Source: Rhodospirillaceae bacterium (GTDB lineage Bacteria; Pseudomonadota; Alphaproteobacteria; Thalassobaculales; Thalassobaculaceae). From it: a stretch of 64,000 nucleotides of DNA. Below are positions 49,861 through 60,946 of the stretch, piece by piece. The DNA is taken from contig JAGYJX010000018.1 of assembly GCA_018401495.1 (NCBI GenBank), positions 113,391 through 177,390 of the forward strand, given 5' to 3'. The notes below the pieces were generated by a model. The model ran no database searches. It had not been told where the DNA came from and saw nothing but the letters and a program-made list of their open reading frames with translations. Made by a program: the position numbers and the translations under genes. Positions within the stretch are counted from its first letter, which is position 1; each line of letters opens with the position of its first letter.

Positions 49861-50643
49861 GTGATCGACCTGAAGAACGCCGCCCTCGAACGGCTCCGCG
49901 CCGGCGAGCTTGCCCTCGGCATCGGCCTGCGCCAAGCGCGCACCGTCGACATCGCCAAGGCCATGCGAACCGCCGGCTTCGACTGGCTGTTCATCGACAT
50001 GGAGCACAACTCCATGGATCTGGACACCGCCGTCCAGATCAGCGTCGCCGCCCAGGACGCCGGCATCACCCCGGTGGTGCGGGTGCCGGGCTACGAATCG
50101 TTCCACGCCACCCGCGCCCTCGACGGCGGCGCCCAGGGCATCGTCGTGCCGCATGTCGACGACGCCGCCACCGCGGCGCGCATGGTCAGCCAGTGCCGCT
50201 ACCCGCCGGTCGGCCACCGCTCGGTGACCGGCGGCCTGCCGCAGCTCGATTTCCGCACCCACCCGATGGGCGAGGCGACCGCGGCGATCAACCGCGAGAC
50301 CCTGCTGGTCGTGATGCTGGAAAGCCCGACGGCGATCGCCAACGCCGAAGCGATCGCGGCGGTGCCGGGCGTCGACGCGCTGCTGATCGGCACCAGCGAC
50401 CTCAGCATGGAGATGGGCATTCCGGGTCAGGTCGGGCACGCCGACATCACCGCCGCCTACGAGCGGGTGGTCGAGGCCTGTCGCAAGCACGGCAAGCACC
50501 CCGGCATGGGCGGCGTATACGACCCGCCGCTGATGCAGCGCTACATCGAGATCGGCGCCCGCCTGATCCTCGGCGGCAACGACCTGCCGCTGCTGATGGC
50601 GGCGGCGTCCGAGCGCTCGAAGGTGCTGCGCTCCATGCTCTGA
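49861..50643 (+). CDS. HpcH/HpaI-family aldolase
   Basis: An intact 260-residue protein starting at GTG. It carries FDWLFIDMEHNSMDLDTAVQ-like, GAQGIVVPHVDDA, LESPTAIANAEAIAAVPGVD and LLIGTSDLSMEMG, the metal-dependent class II pyruvate aldolase signature. Members split or join 2-keto-4-hydroxy acids. A dihydrodipicolinate synthase-like gene follows after 54 bases, so the pair probably forms a small sugar-acid or aromatic catabolic operon. The substrate is unknown. Confidence 0.85.
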   Translation: MIDLKNAALERLRAGELALGIGLRQARTVDIAKAMRTAGFDWLFIDMEHNSMDLDTAVQISVAAQDAGITPVVRVPGYESFHATRALDGGAQGIVVPHVDDAATAARMVSQCRYPPVGHRSVTGGLPQLDFRTHPMGEATAAINRETLLVVMLESPTAIANAEAIAAVPGVDALLIGTSDLSMEMGIPGQVGHADITAAYERVVEACRKHGKHPGMGGVYDPPLMQRYIEIGARLILGGNDLPLLMAAASERSKVLRSML

Positions 50644-50697
50644 GCGGCGCCAAGCCGCGAGCCGAGACCGAGAAACGACCTTCCGGAGGAACCGTCC

Positions 50698-51628
50698 ATG
50701 CCCGCCGCCGCCCCCGCCATGCCGGACACCGGCATCCACCCGATCGCCCCGACGCCGTTCACCGAGGCCGGCGATCTCGACCTCGACGGCATGAAGCGGG
50801 TGCTCGACTGCATGATCGACCAGGGCGTCGACGGCATCTGCATCCTTGCCAACTACTCCGAGCAGTTCCTGCTGTCGGATGCCGAGCGCGATACCCTGCT
50901 CGACCTCTGCCTGACCCACGTGGCGGGCCGGGTGCCGGTGATCGTCACCACCAGCCACTTCTCCACGCGCCTCGCCGCCGCCCGCTCGAAGCGCGCGGCC
51001 GAGGCGGGGCGTCGATGCTGATGCTGATGCCGCCCTATCACGGCACCGCGCTCAGGGCCGACGAGAAGGGCATCGAGGAGCATTTCGCCCGGGTGGCGGA
51101 GGCGTCCGGGCTGCCGATCATGGTCCAGGACGCGCCGCTGTCGGGCGTCACCCTGTCGGTGCCGTTCCTGGTGCGGCTCGGCAAGGCGGTGCCGCTGGTC
51201 ACCCACTTCAAGATCGAGACGGCGGGTGCCGCGGCCAAGCTGCGCGCCCTGATCGAGGCCGGCGGCAAAGCCATCAGGGGCCGTTCGACGGCGAGGAGTC
51301 GATCACCCTGATGGCCGACCTCGACGCCGGCGCCACCGGCACCATGCCGAGCGCGCTGCTGCCCGACCTGATCAAGCCGGTGGTCACCCACCACCTCGCG
51401 GGCCGGAAGGCCGAAGCGGCGGCGGCCTACGCCGGCATCCTGCCGCTGATCAACTACGAGAACCGGCAGTGCGGCCTGCGCGCCTGCAAGACCGTGATGA
51501 TGGAAGGCGGCGTCATCAAGAGCGACGCCGTCCGCCACCCGCTGGAAGCGCTGCACCCCGCGACCAGGGCCGGATTGCTGGACCTGGCGCGCGAGGCGAA
51601 GCCGCTGGCGCTCACCTGGGGGAAGTAG
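50698..51628 (+). CDS. Dihydrodipicolinate synthase-family aldolase/lyase (two frame breaks)
   Basis: About 310 residues. The DapA-type barrel begins IHPIAPTPFTEAGDLDLDGM. The substrate tyrosine region MPPYHGTALRADE and the putative Schiff-base lysine in VTHFKIETAGAAAKL are kept. The second half includes SALLPDLIKPVVTHHLAGRK. Breaks lie near 51010 and 51283. The usual GTTGE segment reads ILANYSEQFLLS, so it is not a true lysine-pathway DapA; keto-deoxy-sugar-acid or related lyases fit better. It follows the HpcH-type gene. Confidence 0.78.
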
Positions 51629-51653
51629 CGCCGGGGAACAGGGCGCCGCCGGG

Positions 51654-51842
51654 CTACTTCCGGGCCGGCGCCTTGCCCTTCTCCTCGGCCCGCTTGAGGC
51701 TGCCGTCGTCCTTCTCGACCGCGCGCTCGGCCTCCTCGCCGAGCTTCTCGACGTCGTGGGTCTCCAGGAACTCCTTGGTCGCCTCGTTGTACTGGCGGGT
51801 GCCCTCGTAGCTGCCCTCGCCCTTCTGCTCCTTGCCGCTCAT
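51654..51842 (-). CDS. Small hydrophilic hypothetical protein
   Basis: 62 residues, highly charged: MSGKEQKGEGSYEGTRQYNE, then lysine- and glutamate-rich sequence ending KAPARK. No membrane or signal segment is present. The composition resembles stress-related, intrinsically unfolded small proteins widespread in proteobacteria. It stands alone between converging operons. The function is unknown. Confidence 0.6.
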   Translation of the reverse strand: MSGKEQKGEGSYEGTRQYNEATKEFLETHDVEKLGEEAERAVEKDDGSLKRAEEKGKAPARK

Positions 51843-51968
51843 CGCCGCGTCCTCGTGGTTGGCGATGTTCCAAATCAACCGACGACGCACCGCGGATGTT
51901 CCGTGGCTCGACGCGGCCGGCGGGTCGGTGGAGACTTCCACGCCGACCGCCGCCCGAGGAGCCGCCGC

Positions 51969-52916
51969 ATGGCCACGACCGACGCCTATCCCCGCGACAT
52001 GATCGGCTACGCCGGCGCGCCGCCGCACCCCCACTGGCCCGGCGACGCCCGGGTCGCGGTCAACTTCGTGCTCAACGTCGAGGAAGGCTCGGAGACCTCG
52101 GTGCTGCACGGCGACGGTCGCAACGAGAGCGGCCTCTCCGAGGTGGTGGGCGGGCGCCACCCGGCCGGCGAGCGCGATCTCGGCCTGGAATCGCTTTACG
52201 AGTACGGCTCGCGCGCCGGCGTCTGGCGGATCCTCAAGCTGTTCCGGGACCGCGACCTGCCGTTCACGGTCTACGCCTGCGCCCAGGCGCTGGAACGCAA
52301 CCCGGTGTCGACCCGAGCGCTGGCCGAGGCCGGCTGCGACTTCGCCGGCCATGGCTGGCGCTGGATCAACCACTACGAACTGACCGAGGCGCAGGAGCGC
52401 GACCACATCGCCCGGGCGGTCGCCAGCATCGAGCGGCTGACCGGGGCGCCGCCGGCCGGCTGGTACTGCCGCTACGCCCCCAGCCCGCGCACCAGGCGCC
52501 TGCTGATCGAGCATGGCGGCTTCCTGTACGACAGCGACAGCTACGCCGACGACCTGCCGTACTGGGTCGAAGCTGAGGGCCGCCCGCACCTGGTGATCCC
52601 CTACGCCCTCGACACCAACGACGTGAAGTTCGGCGCGCCGTCGAGCTACGGCTCGGGCGAGGACTTCTTCCGCCACCTCGTCGACAGCTTCGACCAGCTC
52701 TACGAGGAGGGTGGCGAGACCCCGAAGATGCTGTCGGTCGGGCTGCACCAGCGGCTGGTGGGTCGCCCCGGACGGGCCCGGGCGCTGGCCCGCTTCCTCG
52801 ACCACGTCGCCGCCCATGACGGCGCCTGGGTCTGCCGGCGGATCGACATCGCCCGGCACTGGCATGCCACCCACCCGCCGGCTTCCCCACAGACCGCCGA
52901 CCCGAGGGACCGATGA
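51969..52916 (+). CDS. Polysaccharide deacetylase-family protein, PuuE allantoinase-like
   Basis: An intact 315-residue protein. The start MATTDAYPRDMIGYAGAPPHPHWPGDARVAVNFVLN-like, split here into YPRDMIGYAG and VAVNFVLNVEEGSE, is the hallmark of PuuE-type allantoinases. NodB-type features include FTVYACAQALERNP, FAGHGWRWINHYEL with the histidines and WYCRYAPSPRTRRLL. It may hydrolyse allantoin in purine breakdown or a related amide. It overlaps the flavin reductase gene by four bases. No other purine catabolic gene is in view. Confidence 0.85.
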   Translation: MATTDAYPRDMIGYAGAPPHPHWPGDARVAVNFVLNVEEGSETSVLHGDGRNESGLSEVVGGRHPAGERDLGLESLYEYGSRAGVWRILKLFRDRDLPFTVYACAQALERNPVSTRALAEAGCDFAGHGWRWINHYELTEAQERDHIARAVASIERLTGAPPAGWYCRYAPSPRTRRLLIEHGGFLYDSDSYADDLPYWVEAEGRPHLVIPYALDTNDVKFGAPSSYGSGEDFFRHLVDSFDQLYEEGGETPKMLSVGLHQRLVGRPGRARALARFLDHVAAHDGAWVCRRIDIARHWHATHPPASPQTADPRDR

Positions 52917-53533
52917 AGGACTTCCTGCTGGCCGATCTGAGCCCGACCGACGCCTACAAGCTGCTGCGCAGCGTCGTCACGCCGCGCCCAGTCGCGCTGG
53001 TGACCACGGTCTCCGCCGACGGGGTCGTCAACGCCGCGCCGTTCTCGTTCTTCAACGCCATCGCCTACGATCCCTGCATGGTGGTGCTGGGCGTCGAGGC
53101 CCGGCCCGACGGCCGGCCGAAGGACACCTCGGCCAACATCCGCGACCTGCCGGAGTTCGTGGTCAACATCGTCGACCACGCGCTCGCCGAGCGCATGAAC
53201 CTGTGCTCGCTGCCGCTGGAGCCGGGGGAGTCGGAGATCGCCCTGGCCGGCCTCGACACCGCGCCGTCGGCCAGCGTCCGGCCGCCGCGCATCGTGCAGG
53301 CGCCGGCCGCCCTCGAATGCAAGCGCCACACGACGCTGCAACTCGGCAACAGGCGCGAGATCATCGTCGGCGAGGTGCTGCGGATCGTGGTGCGCCCGGA
53401 CCTGGTGGACGCCGACCGCCTGCGCATCGACCAGGCCGGGCTCGACACCATCGGGCGGCTGGGCGGCGACCTGTACACCACGTCGCGCGACACCTTCGAG
53501 ATGCCGAGGCCGGAGCGCGAGCGGGGTCGCTAA
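52913..53533 (+). CDS. Flavin reductase-family (FMN-binding) protein
   Basis: An intact 206-residue protein. It shows VVTPRPVALVTTVSADGVVNAAPFSFF-type sequence, here TPRPVALVTT and NAAPFSFFNAI, followed by DTSANIRDLPEFVVNIV, typical of the FMN-binding split-barrel flavin reductase group. It may supply reduced flavin or act as an oxidoreductase. Its ATG overlaps the stop of the PuuE-like gene, so the two are co-translated. It converges on the antitoxin gene, sharing the last four bases. Confidence 0.85.
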   Translation: MKDFLLADLSPTDAYKLLRSVVTPRPVALVTTVSADGVVNAAPFSFFNAIAYDPCMVVLGVEARPDGRPKDTSANIRDLPEFVVNIVDHALAERMNLCSLPLEPGESEIALAGLDTAPSASVRPPRIVQAPAALECKRHTTLQLGNRREIIVGEVLRIVVRPDLVDADRLRIDQAGLDTIGRLGGDLYTTSRDTFEMPRPERERGR

Positions 53534-53739
53534 TCGCGCTTGGTTTCCAGGTCGATGCCCCCGAAGCGGCGGCCGAACGCCGCCAGCGCCGAGCCGACCT
53601 TCACGCGCCCCTCGGGCCGGACGGCGTCCTCCAGGATCGCTCGGATCTCCGCCTCGGTGCTCCTGCCGTGCTCTGCGGCGCGGCACTTCAGGGAACGGTG
53701 GGTCTCTTCGGGTAGACTGCGGGTATCAAAGTCGGACAT
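53530..53739 (-). CDS. FitA/Arc-type ribbon-helix-helix antitoxin, orphan
   Basis: 69 residues from the ATG at 53739, which has GGAGG four bases upstream. It begins MSDFDTRSLPEETHRSLKCR, then AEHGRSTEAEIRAILEDAV, the ribbon-helix-helix core of FitA/VapB-type antitoxins. The start at 53811 adds no conserved sequence. The usual downstream PIN-domain toxin gene is absent: the next DNA is the converging flavin reductase gene. It may be a remnant or a solo regulator. Confidence 0.75.
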   Translation of the reverse strand: MSDFDTRSLPEETHRSLKCRAAEHGRSTEAEIRAILEDAVRPEGRVKVGSALAAFGRRFGGIDLETKRD

Positions 53740-53894
53740 CGATCCTCCGATACGGAGCCCGTCCCTCCTCATACCGACAACAGCGAAGTCGGGCCACCGA
53801 TCATCGCCCACTCAACCCCAGGCATCGGAACGAATCGATGGCGTATACCCGACCATTACTTCGTGGGGCTACGAAGAGCCACCAGCCTAACCGT

Positions 53895-56661
<2,767 letters not shown>

Positions 56662-56845
56662 GGAGTTCCCCGAATAGTGCGCCGGCCCGCGGCCGTCGAG
56701 ACCCGACATTTAGGGGGCCGCCGGTGCCCTGTCAACGCGACCGGCCGCCGCCTGAAGTCTTCGGAAGGCGCCGATTTGTTGCGTTTTCACTTCCCACGAG
56801 GCATTCTCGCTCCGGGGGACGCGGCCATCGGCAGAAAGCCAGATC

Positions 56846-57715
56846 ATGGTCGACAACATCATCGGGGTTCCGCCGATCGCCGCAACCGGCGTTCAGGCGC
56901 AGGATCCAATGCAGTTATCGATCCGCATGCGCGACAGCGCGCGCGGGCAAAAGCGCGACTCCGCGCGCGACGACGGGGACGATCCCGACGGCGACCGGGC
57001 GGGGAGCGACGGGTACCCGGAGATGTCCGCGCGGCGCGCCGCGGCGGCCAGGGCATCGCGCGCCTATGGCGGGGCCGCAACGATCGTCCACCGCGAGGCC
57101 GAGGTGGTGGTCGCCCGGTCGGCGGCGATCCTGACCGGCGACCTGGACAGCGTGCTGCGGCGGGCCGGCCAGGCGATCCGGCGGATGGCCGAGACGCTGC
57201 TCGGGATCGATCCGAGCCGGACCACCGGCCTGGTCGACAATTTCCACGCCTCCGCCCTCGGCTGGGTGCGGAACGCCCTGCCGCGCTATCGCTCCTACGC
57301 CGAGAACCACGACAAGCTGCCGATCGGGGTGTCGTTCGAGGATGTCCGTCTCTCGCTGGAGGCCGACGACGGCCGGCTGGCGCTCGAGGTTGGCGGCGTC
57401 CGGTTCCGCCGCAGCTTCGATTTCCGGGCGTCGGGGGTGGTGTTCGACATCCGGGCCTCGGGCACGGTGCGCGAGCCGGCGCCGGGCTTCTACGTCGACA
57501 CCGGCGAGACCGGTGCCGCCACCGCCGCGGCCATCGTCGAGACCGTCCGCACCGAGCTTCCGACCTTCGGCATCTCCGAGGACACCGAGGGGGTGTGCGT
57601 GCTGATCCGCGCCGAGGCGAGCGACTTCGTCACCGGACGCTCCGCGACCTGGGCGGTCGACATGGACCTGCTCGTCCCGTTCGACCCGGCCTGGTCCGGC
57701 ACTCCCGCCGCCTGA
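56846..57715 (+). CDS. Hypothetical protein
   Basis: An intact 289-residue protein I cannot assign. The first 70 residues are charged and low-complexity. The rest, from EAEVVVARSAAILTGDLDSVL through SFEDVRLSLEADDG and FYVDTGETGAATAAAIVETV, looks like a soluble mixed alpha/beta domain. No signal peptide is seen. It is divergent from secA across 184 bases, and the repeat cluster follows. Confidence 0.65.
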   Translation: MVDNIIGVPPIAATGVQAQDPMQLSIRMRDSARGQKRDSARDDGDDPDGDRAGSDGYPEMSARRAAAARASRAYGGAATIVHREAEVVVARSAAILTGDLDSVLRRAGQAIRRMAETLLGIDPSRTTGLVDNFHASALGWVRNALPRYRSYAENHDKLPIGVSFEDVRLSLEADDGRLALEVGGVRFRRSFDFRASGVVFDIRASGTVREPAPGFYVDTGETGAATAAAIVETVRTELPTFGISEDTEGVCVLIRAEASDFVTGRSATWAVDMDLLVPFDPAWSGTPAA

Positions 57716-57755
57716 TGGCCGCCGCCCGGGCGGCCGGTAGGTCCCGGATCGGTCC

Positions 57756-57786
57756 GGACTGTCAACCATGTGACCGGTCTGTACCC
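57756..57786 (+). repeat. 31-base direct repeat, left copy
   Basis: It reads GGACTGTCAACCATGTGACC and then GGTCTGTACCC. The copy at 57997-58027 matches at 30 of 31 positions, 241 bases away in the same orientation. The pair brackets repeat copy D. The gap 57716-58034 holds these repeats and no gene. Confidence 0.75.
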
Positions 57787-57808
57787 CCGTCCGGCCCCTC
57801 CCCCTGCC

Positions 57809-57930
57809 GTCATCCCGGCCAAGCGCAGCGCGAGCCGGGACCCATCCACCGCCGCCGTCGTGAAAGCCGGCGCACGTCGCTTCGTGGGTCCCGGATCCGT
57901 CCCGCCGGAGGCGGTCCGGTCCGGGATGAC
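57809..57930 (+). repeat. Dispersed GTCATCCCGG-type repeat, copy D
   Basis: It opens GTCATCCCGGCCAAGCGCAG and closes GGTCCGGGATGAC, again an inverted pair. The middle differs from copies A to C. It sits between the two 31-base direct repeats. Confidence 0.65.
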
Positions 57931-57996
57931 GATGGGTAGAGAGAGGGGCGGCTCACTGCCTTGATGACGGCGGGCTCTGCGGGTTCGGACCGGTCG

Positions 57997-58027
57997 GGAC
58001 TGTCAACCCTGTGACCGGTCTGTACCC
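57997..58027 (+). repeat. 31-base direct repeat, right copy
   Basis: Identical to the left copy except CCCTG for CCATG. It ends eight bases before the stop codon of the chemoreceptor gene. Confidence 0.75.
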
Positions 58028-58034
58028 GTCCGCG

Positions 58035-59720
58035 TCAGGCGGCCTCGCCGATGCTGCTCGCCTCGGCGGCGGCGCGCTGCATGTTCGCCGACATGTCGCT
58101 GGCCACCGCGCTCTGCTCCTCGACCGCCGACGCCGTCGAGGTGACGTACTCCAGCACCTGTTCCATGGCGCCGCGGATGGCGTCGAGCGAGCCGACCACG
58201 TCGCCTGAGATCGCCCGCATGCCCTCGATCTCGCGGGAGATCTGCTCGGTCGCGCCCTTGGCCTGACCGGCCAGGTTCTTGACCTCGTTGGCGACCACCG
58301 CGAAGCCGCGGCCGGCCTCGCCGGCGCGCGCCGATTCGATCGTCGCGTTCAGGGCCAGCAGGTTGATCTGGCCGGTGATGTCGTTGATCACGTCCAGGAT
58401 GCCGCCCATCGATCGCGCCGCCTCGGAGAGCTGCTGGGTGGCGCGGTCGGCACCCACCACCAGGTCGAACGCCTCGGATGTGGTGGCCTTCGATTTCACC
58501 ATGCTGCCGGCAATCTCGCGCACCGAAGCGTTGAGCTGCTCGGAGCCGGCGGCGACCGTGTCCATGAGTTGCTGGACGTGCTCGGCGCGCTTGCGCGCGA
58601 TCACCTGGTCAGTCACGTCGGTCGCGAACTTGACGATCTTGAAGGGCTTGCCGTCGAGGCCGAGGATCGGGTTGTACGACGCCTGGATCCAGACCTCGCG
58701 ACCGCCCTTGCCAAGGCGCCGGAACTCCCCGGCCTGGAAGTCACCGCGCCGCAGGGATGCCCAGAAGTCGCGGTAGCCGGCCTCGTCACGCTCCGAGGGC
58801 TCGACGAACAGGCTGTGATGCCGACCCCTGACCTCCGCCAGGGCGTAGCCCATGGCGCCGAGGAAGTTCTCGTTGGCGGTGATGATCGTGCCGTCCAGCT
58901 CGAACTCGATCACCGCCTGCGACTTGCCGATCGCCGCGATCTGCCCGGCGTAGTTGGCATTCCGCAGCTTCTCAGGGGTTACGTCGGTGGCGAACTTCAC
59001 AACCTTGAACGGCTTGCCGTCCGGACCGTAGATCGGGTTGTAGGTGGCCTGGATCCAGACCTCGCGGCCGGCCTTGCCGAGACGCCGGTACTCCCCCGTC
59101 TTGAATTCGCCGCGCCGCAGCGACGCCCAGAACTCGCGGTAGGCCGTGCCATCGCGCTCAGACGGGTCGACGAACAGGCTGTGGTGGCGGCCCTTCACCT
59201 CCGCCAGGGCGTAGCCCATGGCGCCGAGGAAGTTCTCGTTGGCGGTGATGATCGTGCCGTCCAGCTCGAACTCGATCACCGCCTGCGACTTGCCGATCGC
59301 CGCGATCTGCCCGGCGTGGTCGGCGTCGCGCCGGACCCGCTCGGTGACGTCGGTGGCAAGCTTCACGATCTTGACGGGCTTGCCGCCCGGGCCGAGCACC
59401 GGGTTGTACGACGCCTGGATCCAGACTTCGCGGCCACCCTTGCCTTGGCGCTTGAAGACGTCGGCGCGGAACTCGCCGCGCCGCAACGACTCCCAGAACG
59501 CGCGGTACGCTGCGCCCTCGCGCTCCAGCGGGTCGACGAACATCCCATGATGTCGGCCCTTGATCTCTAACAGCGAGTATCCCATCGCCTCCAGGAAGTT
59601 TTCATTCGCCGACAGGATGCTTCCATCCAAATCAAACTCAATCATCGCTTGTGAACGAGCAATGGCGGCTACTTTTGCCTCCAGATCCCTCGTGTAGTCA
59701 GACTTTCCCAAACCAAGCAC
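58035..59720 (-). CDS. Soluble chemoreceptor with three tandem PAS domains
   Basis: About 561 residues from a GTG (a second GTG lies at 59723); GGAGGG precedes it. Three PAS domains of about 122 residues each (near 15-135, 137-257, 259-380) repeat the frame AIGKSQAVIEFELDGTIITA and NENFLGAMGY, with FKIVKFATDVT at the end of each. A short C-terminal signalling domain has [20 protein letters not shown]. There is no membrane segment, so it is a cytoplasmic receptor like BdlA-type proteins. No partner che genes are in the window. Confidence 0.9.
   Translation of the reverse strand: MLGLGKSDYTRDLEAKVAAIARSQAMIEFDLDGSILSANENFLEAMGYSLLEIKGRHHGMFVDPLEREGAAYRAFWESLRRGEFRADVFKRQGKGGREVWIQASYNPVLGPGGKPVKIVKLATDVTERVRRDADHAGQIAAIGKSQAVIEFELDGTIITANENFLGAMGYALAEVKGRHHSLFVDPSERDGTAYREFWASLRRGEFKTGEYRRLGKAGREVWIQATYNPIYGPDGKPFKVVKFATDVTPEKLRNANYAGQIAAIGKSQAVIEFELDGTIITANENFLGAMGYALAEVRGRHHSLFVEPSERDEAGYRDFWASLRRGDFQAGEFRRLGKGGREVWIQASYNPILGLDGKPFKIVKFATDVTDQVIARKRAEHVQQLMDTVAAGSEQLNASVREIAGSMVKSKATTSEAFDLVVGADRATQQLSEAARSMGGILDVINDITGQINLLALNATIESARAGEAGRGFAVVANEVKNLAGQAKGATEQISREIEGMRAISGDVVGSLDAIRGAMEQVLEYVTSTASAVEEQSAVASDMSANMQRAAAEASSIGEAA
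58831..58951 (-). repeat. Perfect 121-base intragenic repeat, third PAS
   Basis: This segment is identical, base for base, to 59197-59317. The offset is 366 bases (122 codons), exactly one PAS unit. It encodes the start of the third PAS domain. It suggests a recent duplication or gene conversion. Confidence 0.85.
59197..59317 (-). repeat. Perfect 121-base intragenic repeat, second PAS
   Basis: Partner of 58831-58951 in the same gene and orientation; it encodes the start of the second PAS domain. Confidence 0.85.
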
Positions 59721-59996
59721 CACGACCCTCCGCCGAACCGCACTTCCGCCGGCTCTTCTAGAACACTTCTATTCTGCCGCAAAGCGGGGTTGGAGCCCAC
59801 GGCGGCAACGTCAAGTTGCTGATACGCAACGATGCGGGCCGCGGATCACCGGCGGTGCGGCGCTCACGAGCCCGCGGCCGCGGCGGCCTCCGCTTGTCCG
59901 AAATTGGGCGATCTGGTACCCCTGCGCCGCCGGTGCGCGTCGACGATGCGCTCCTCCCGGGCCACTCCCGGATCGACGAGAGCGAAAGGATTCCCG

Positions 59997-60866
59997 ATGC
60001 CGTTACTGCGCCCCGCGGCTCTCGCCGCCTTCATGCTGGCGGCCGCGACCGTCACCGGACCGGCGGTCGCCCAGACCCCTCAGCCGGCCACCGATCTGGA
60101 CCCGGCCACCATGGTGGTCGCCAAGGTCGGCCCGACCGACACCGTCACCCTCGCCGACCTGATGGCGATGCGCGACGACCTGCCCGCCCAATACCGCCAG
60201 ATGCCGCTGGAGGCGCTGTATCCGGCGCTCCTGGAGCGGGCCATCGACGGCCGCCTGATCGCCAACGCCGCCCGCAACGCCAACCTCGCCGAGCGCGAGG
60301 ACGTCAAGCGGCGGGTGCGCCGCGCCGAGGACCAGGTGCTGTCTCAGGTCTATCTCTCCGAGACCATCGCCGAGCAGATCACCGAGGACGCCCTGCGCGG
60401 CCGCTACACCGAGGCGGTCGCCGACGAGAGCGGCCGCGAAGAGGCGCGCGCCAGCCACATCCTCGTGGACACCGAGGAGAAGGCCAAAGAGATGATCGCC
60501 GAACTCGACAAGGGCGCCGACTTCGCCGCGCTGGCGAAGCAGAATTCCACCGACCCGGGCGGCGTCGACGGCGGCGACCTCGGCTGGTTCTCCGCCGAGC
60601 AGATGGTGCCGGAGTTCTCCGAGGCCGCCTTCGCCCTCGAGCCCGGCGCCTACTCCAAGACGCCGGTGAAGAGCCAGTTCGGCTGGCACGTCATCCTGCT
60701 CGCCGAAAAGCGCACCTCGGAGGCGCCGCCGTTCGAGCAGCTCCGCGACCAGCTCGCCTCGGAGATGACCCGCGAGCTGATCAACGAGAAGCTCAAGTCG
60801 CTCCGCACCGGCGTCGAGGTGGAGCGTTTCGGTCCCGACGGCACGCCGATGCCCGCGCCGCAGTGA
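59997..60866 (+). CDS. Parvulin-type peptidylprolyl isomerase, exported
   Basis: An intact 289-residue protein. The signal peptide (LAAFMLAAATVTGPAVAQ) suggests a periplasmic location. An N-terminal helical domain is followed by a rotamase domain with ARASHILVDTEEKAKE, STDPGGVDGGDLGWF and FGWHVILLAEKR, as in PrsA/SurA-like foldases. It probably helps exported proteins fold. The ATG at 59997 follows GAAAGGATTCCCG. argJ follows after about 80 bases with a hairpin between. Nothing else was recognised in the 273-base gap before it. Confidence 0.88.
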   Translation: MPLLRPAALAAFMLAAATVTGPAVAQTPQPATDLDPATMVVAKVGPTDTVTLADLMAMRDDLPAQYRQMPLEALYPALLERAIDGRLIANAARNANLAEREDVKRRVRRAEDQVLSQVYLSETIAEQITEDALRGRYTEAVADESGREEARASHILVDTEEKAKEMIAELDKGADFAALAKQNSTDPGGVDGGDLGWFSAEQMVPEFSEAAFALEPGAYSKTPVKSQFGWHVILLAEKRTSEAPPFEQLRDQLASEMTRELINEKLKSLRTGVEVERFGPDGTPMPAPQ

Positions 60867-60883
60867 TCCGGGCGCGCTAAGCT

Positions 60884-60908
60884 CCGCCCGGGGCTCGGCC
60901 CCGGGCGG
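60884..60908 (+). terminator. Strong GC hairpin between the parvulin gene and argJ
   Basis: Ten perfect base pairs (60884-60893 with 60899-60908) around a five-base loop. No U-run follows, so it may be a weak terminator or an mRNA-stabilising element that separates the expression of the two genes. Confidence 0.35.
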
Positions 60909-60946
60909 CATCCTTCATCCTTCCCCGCCGGCGAAAGGTCGTCCCC

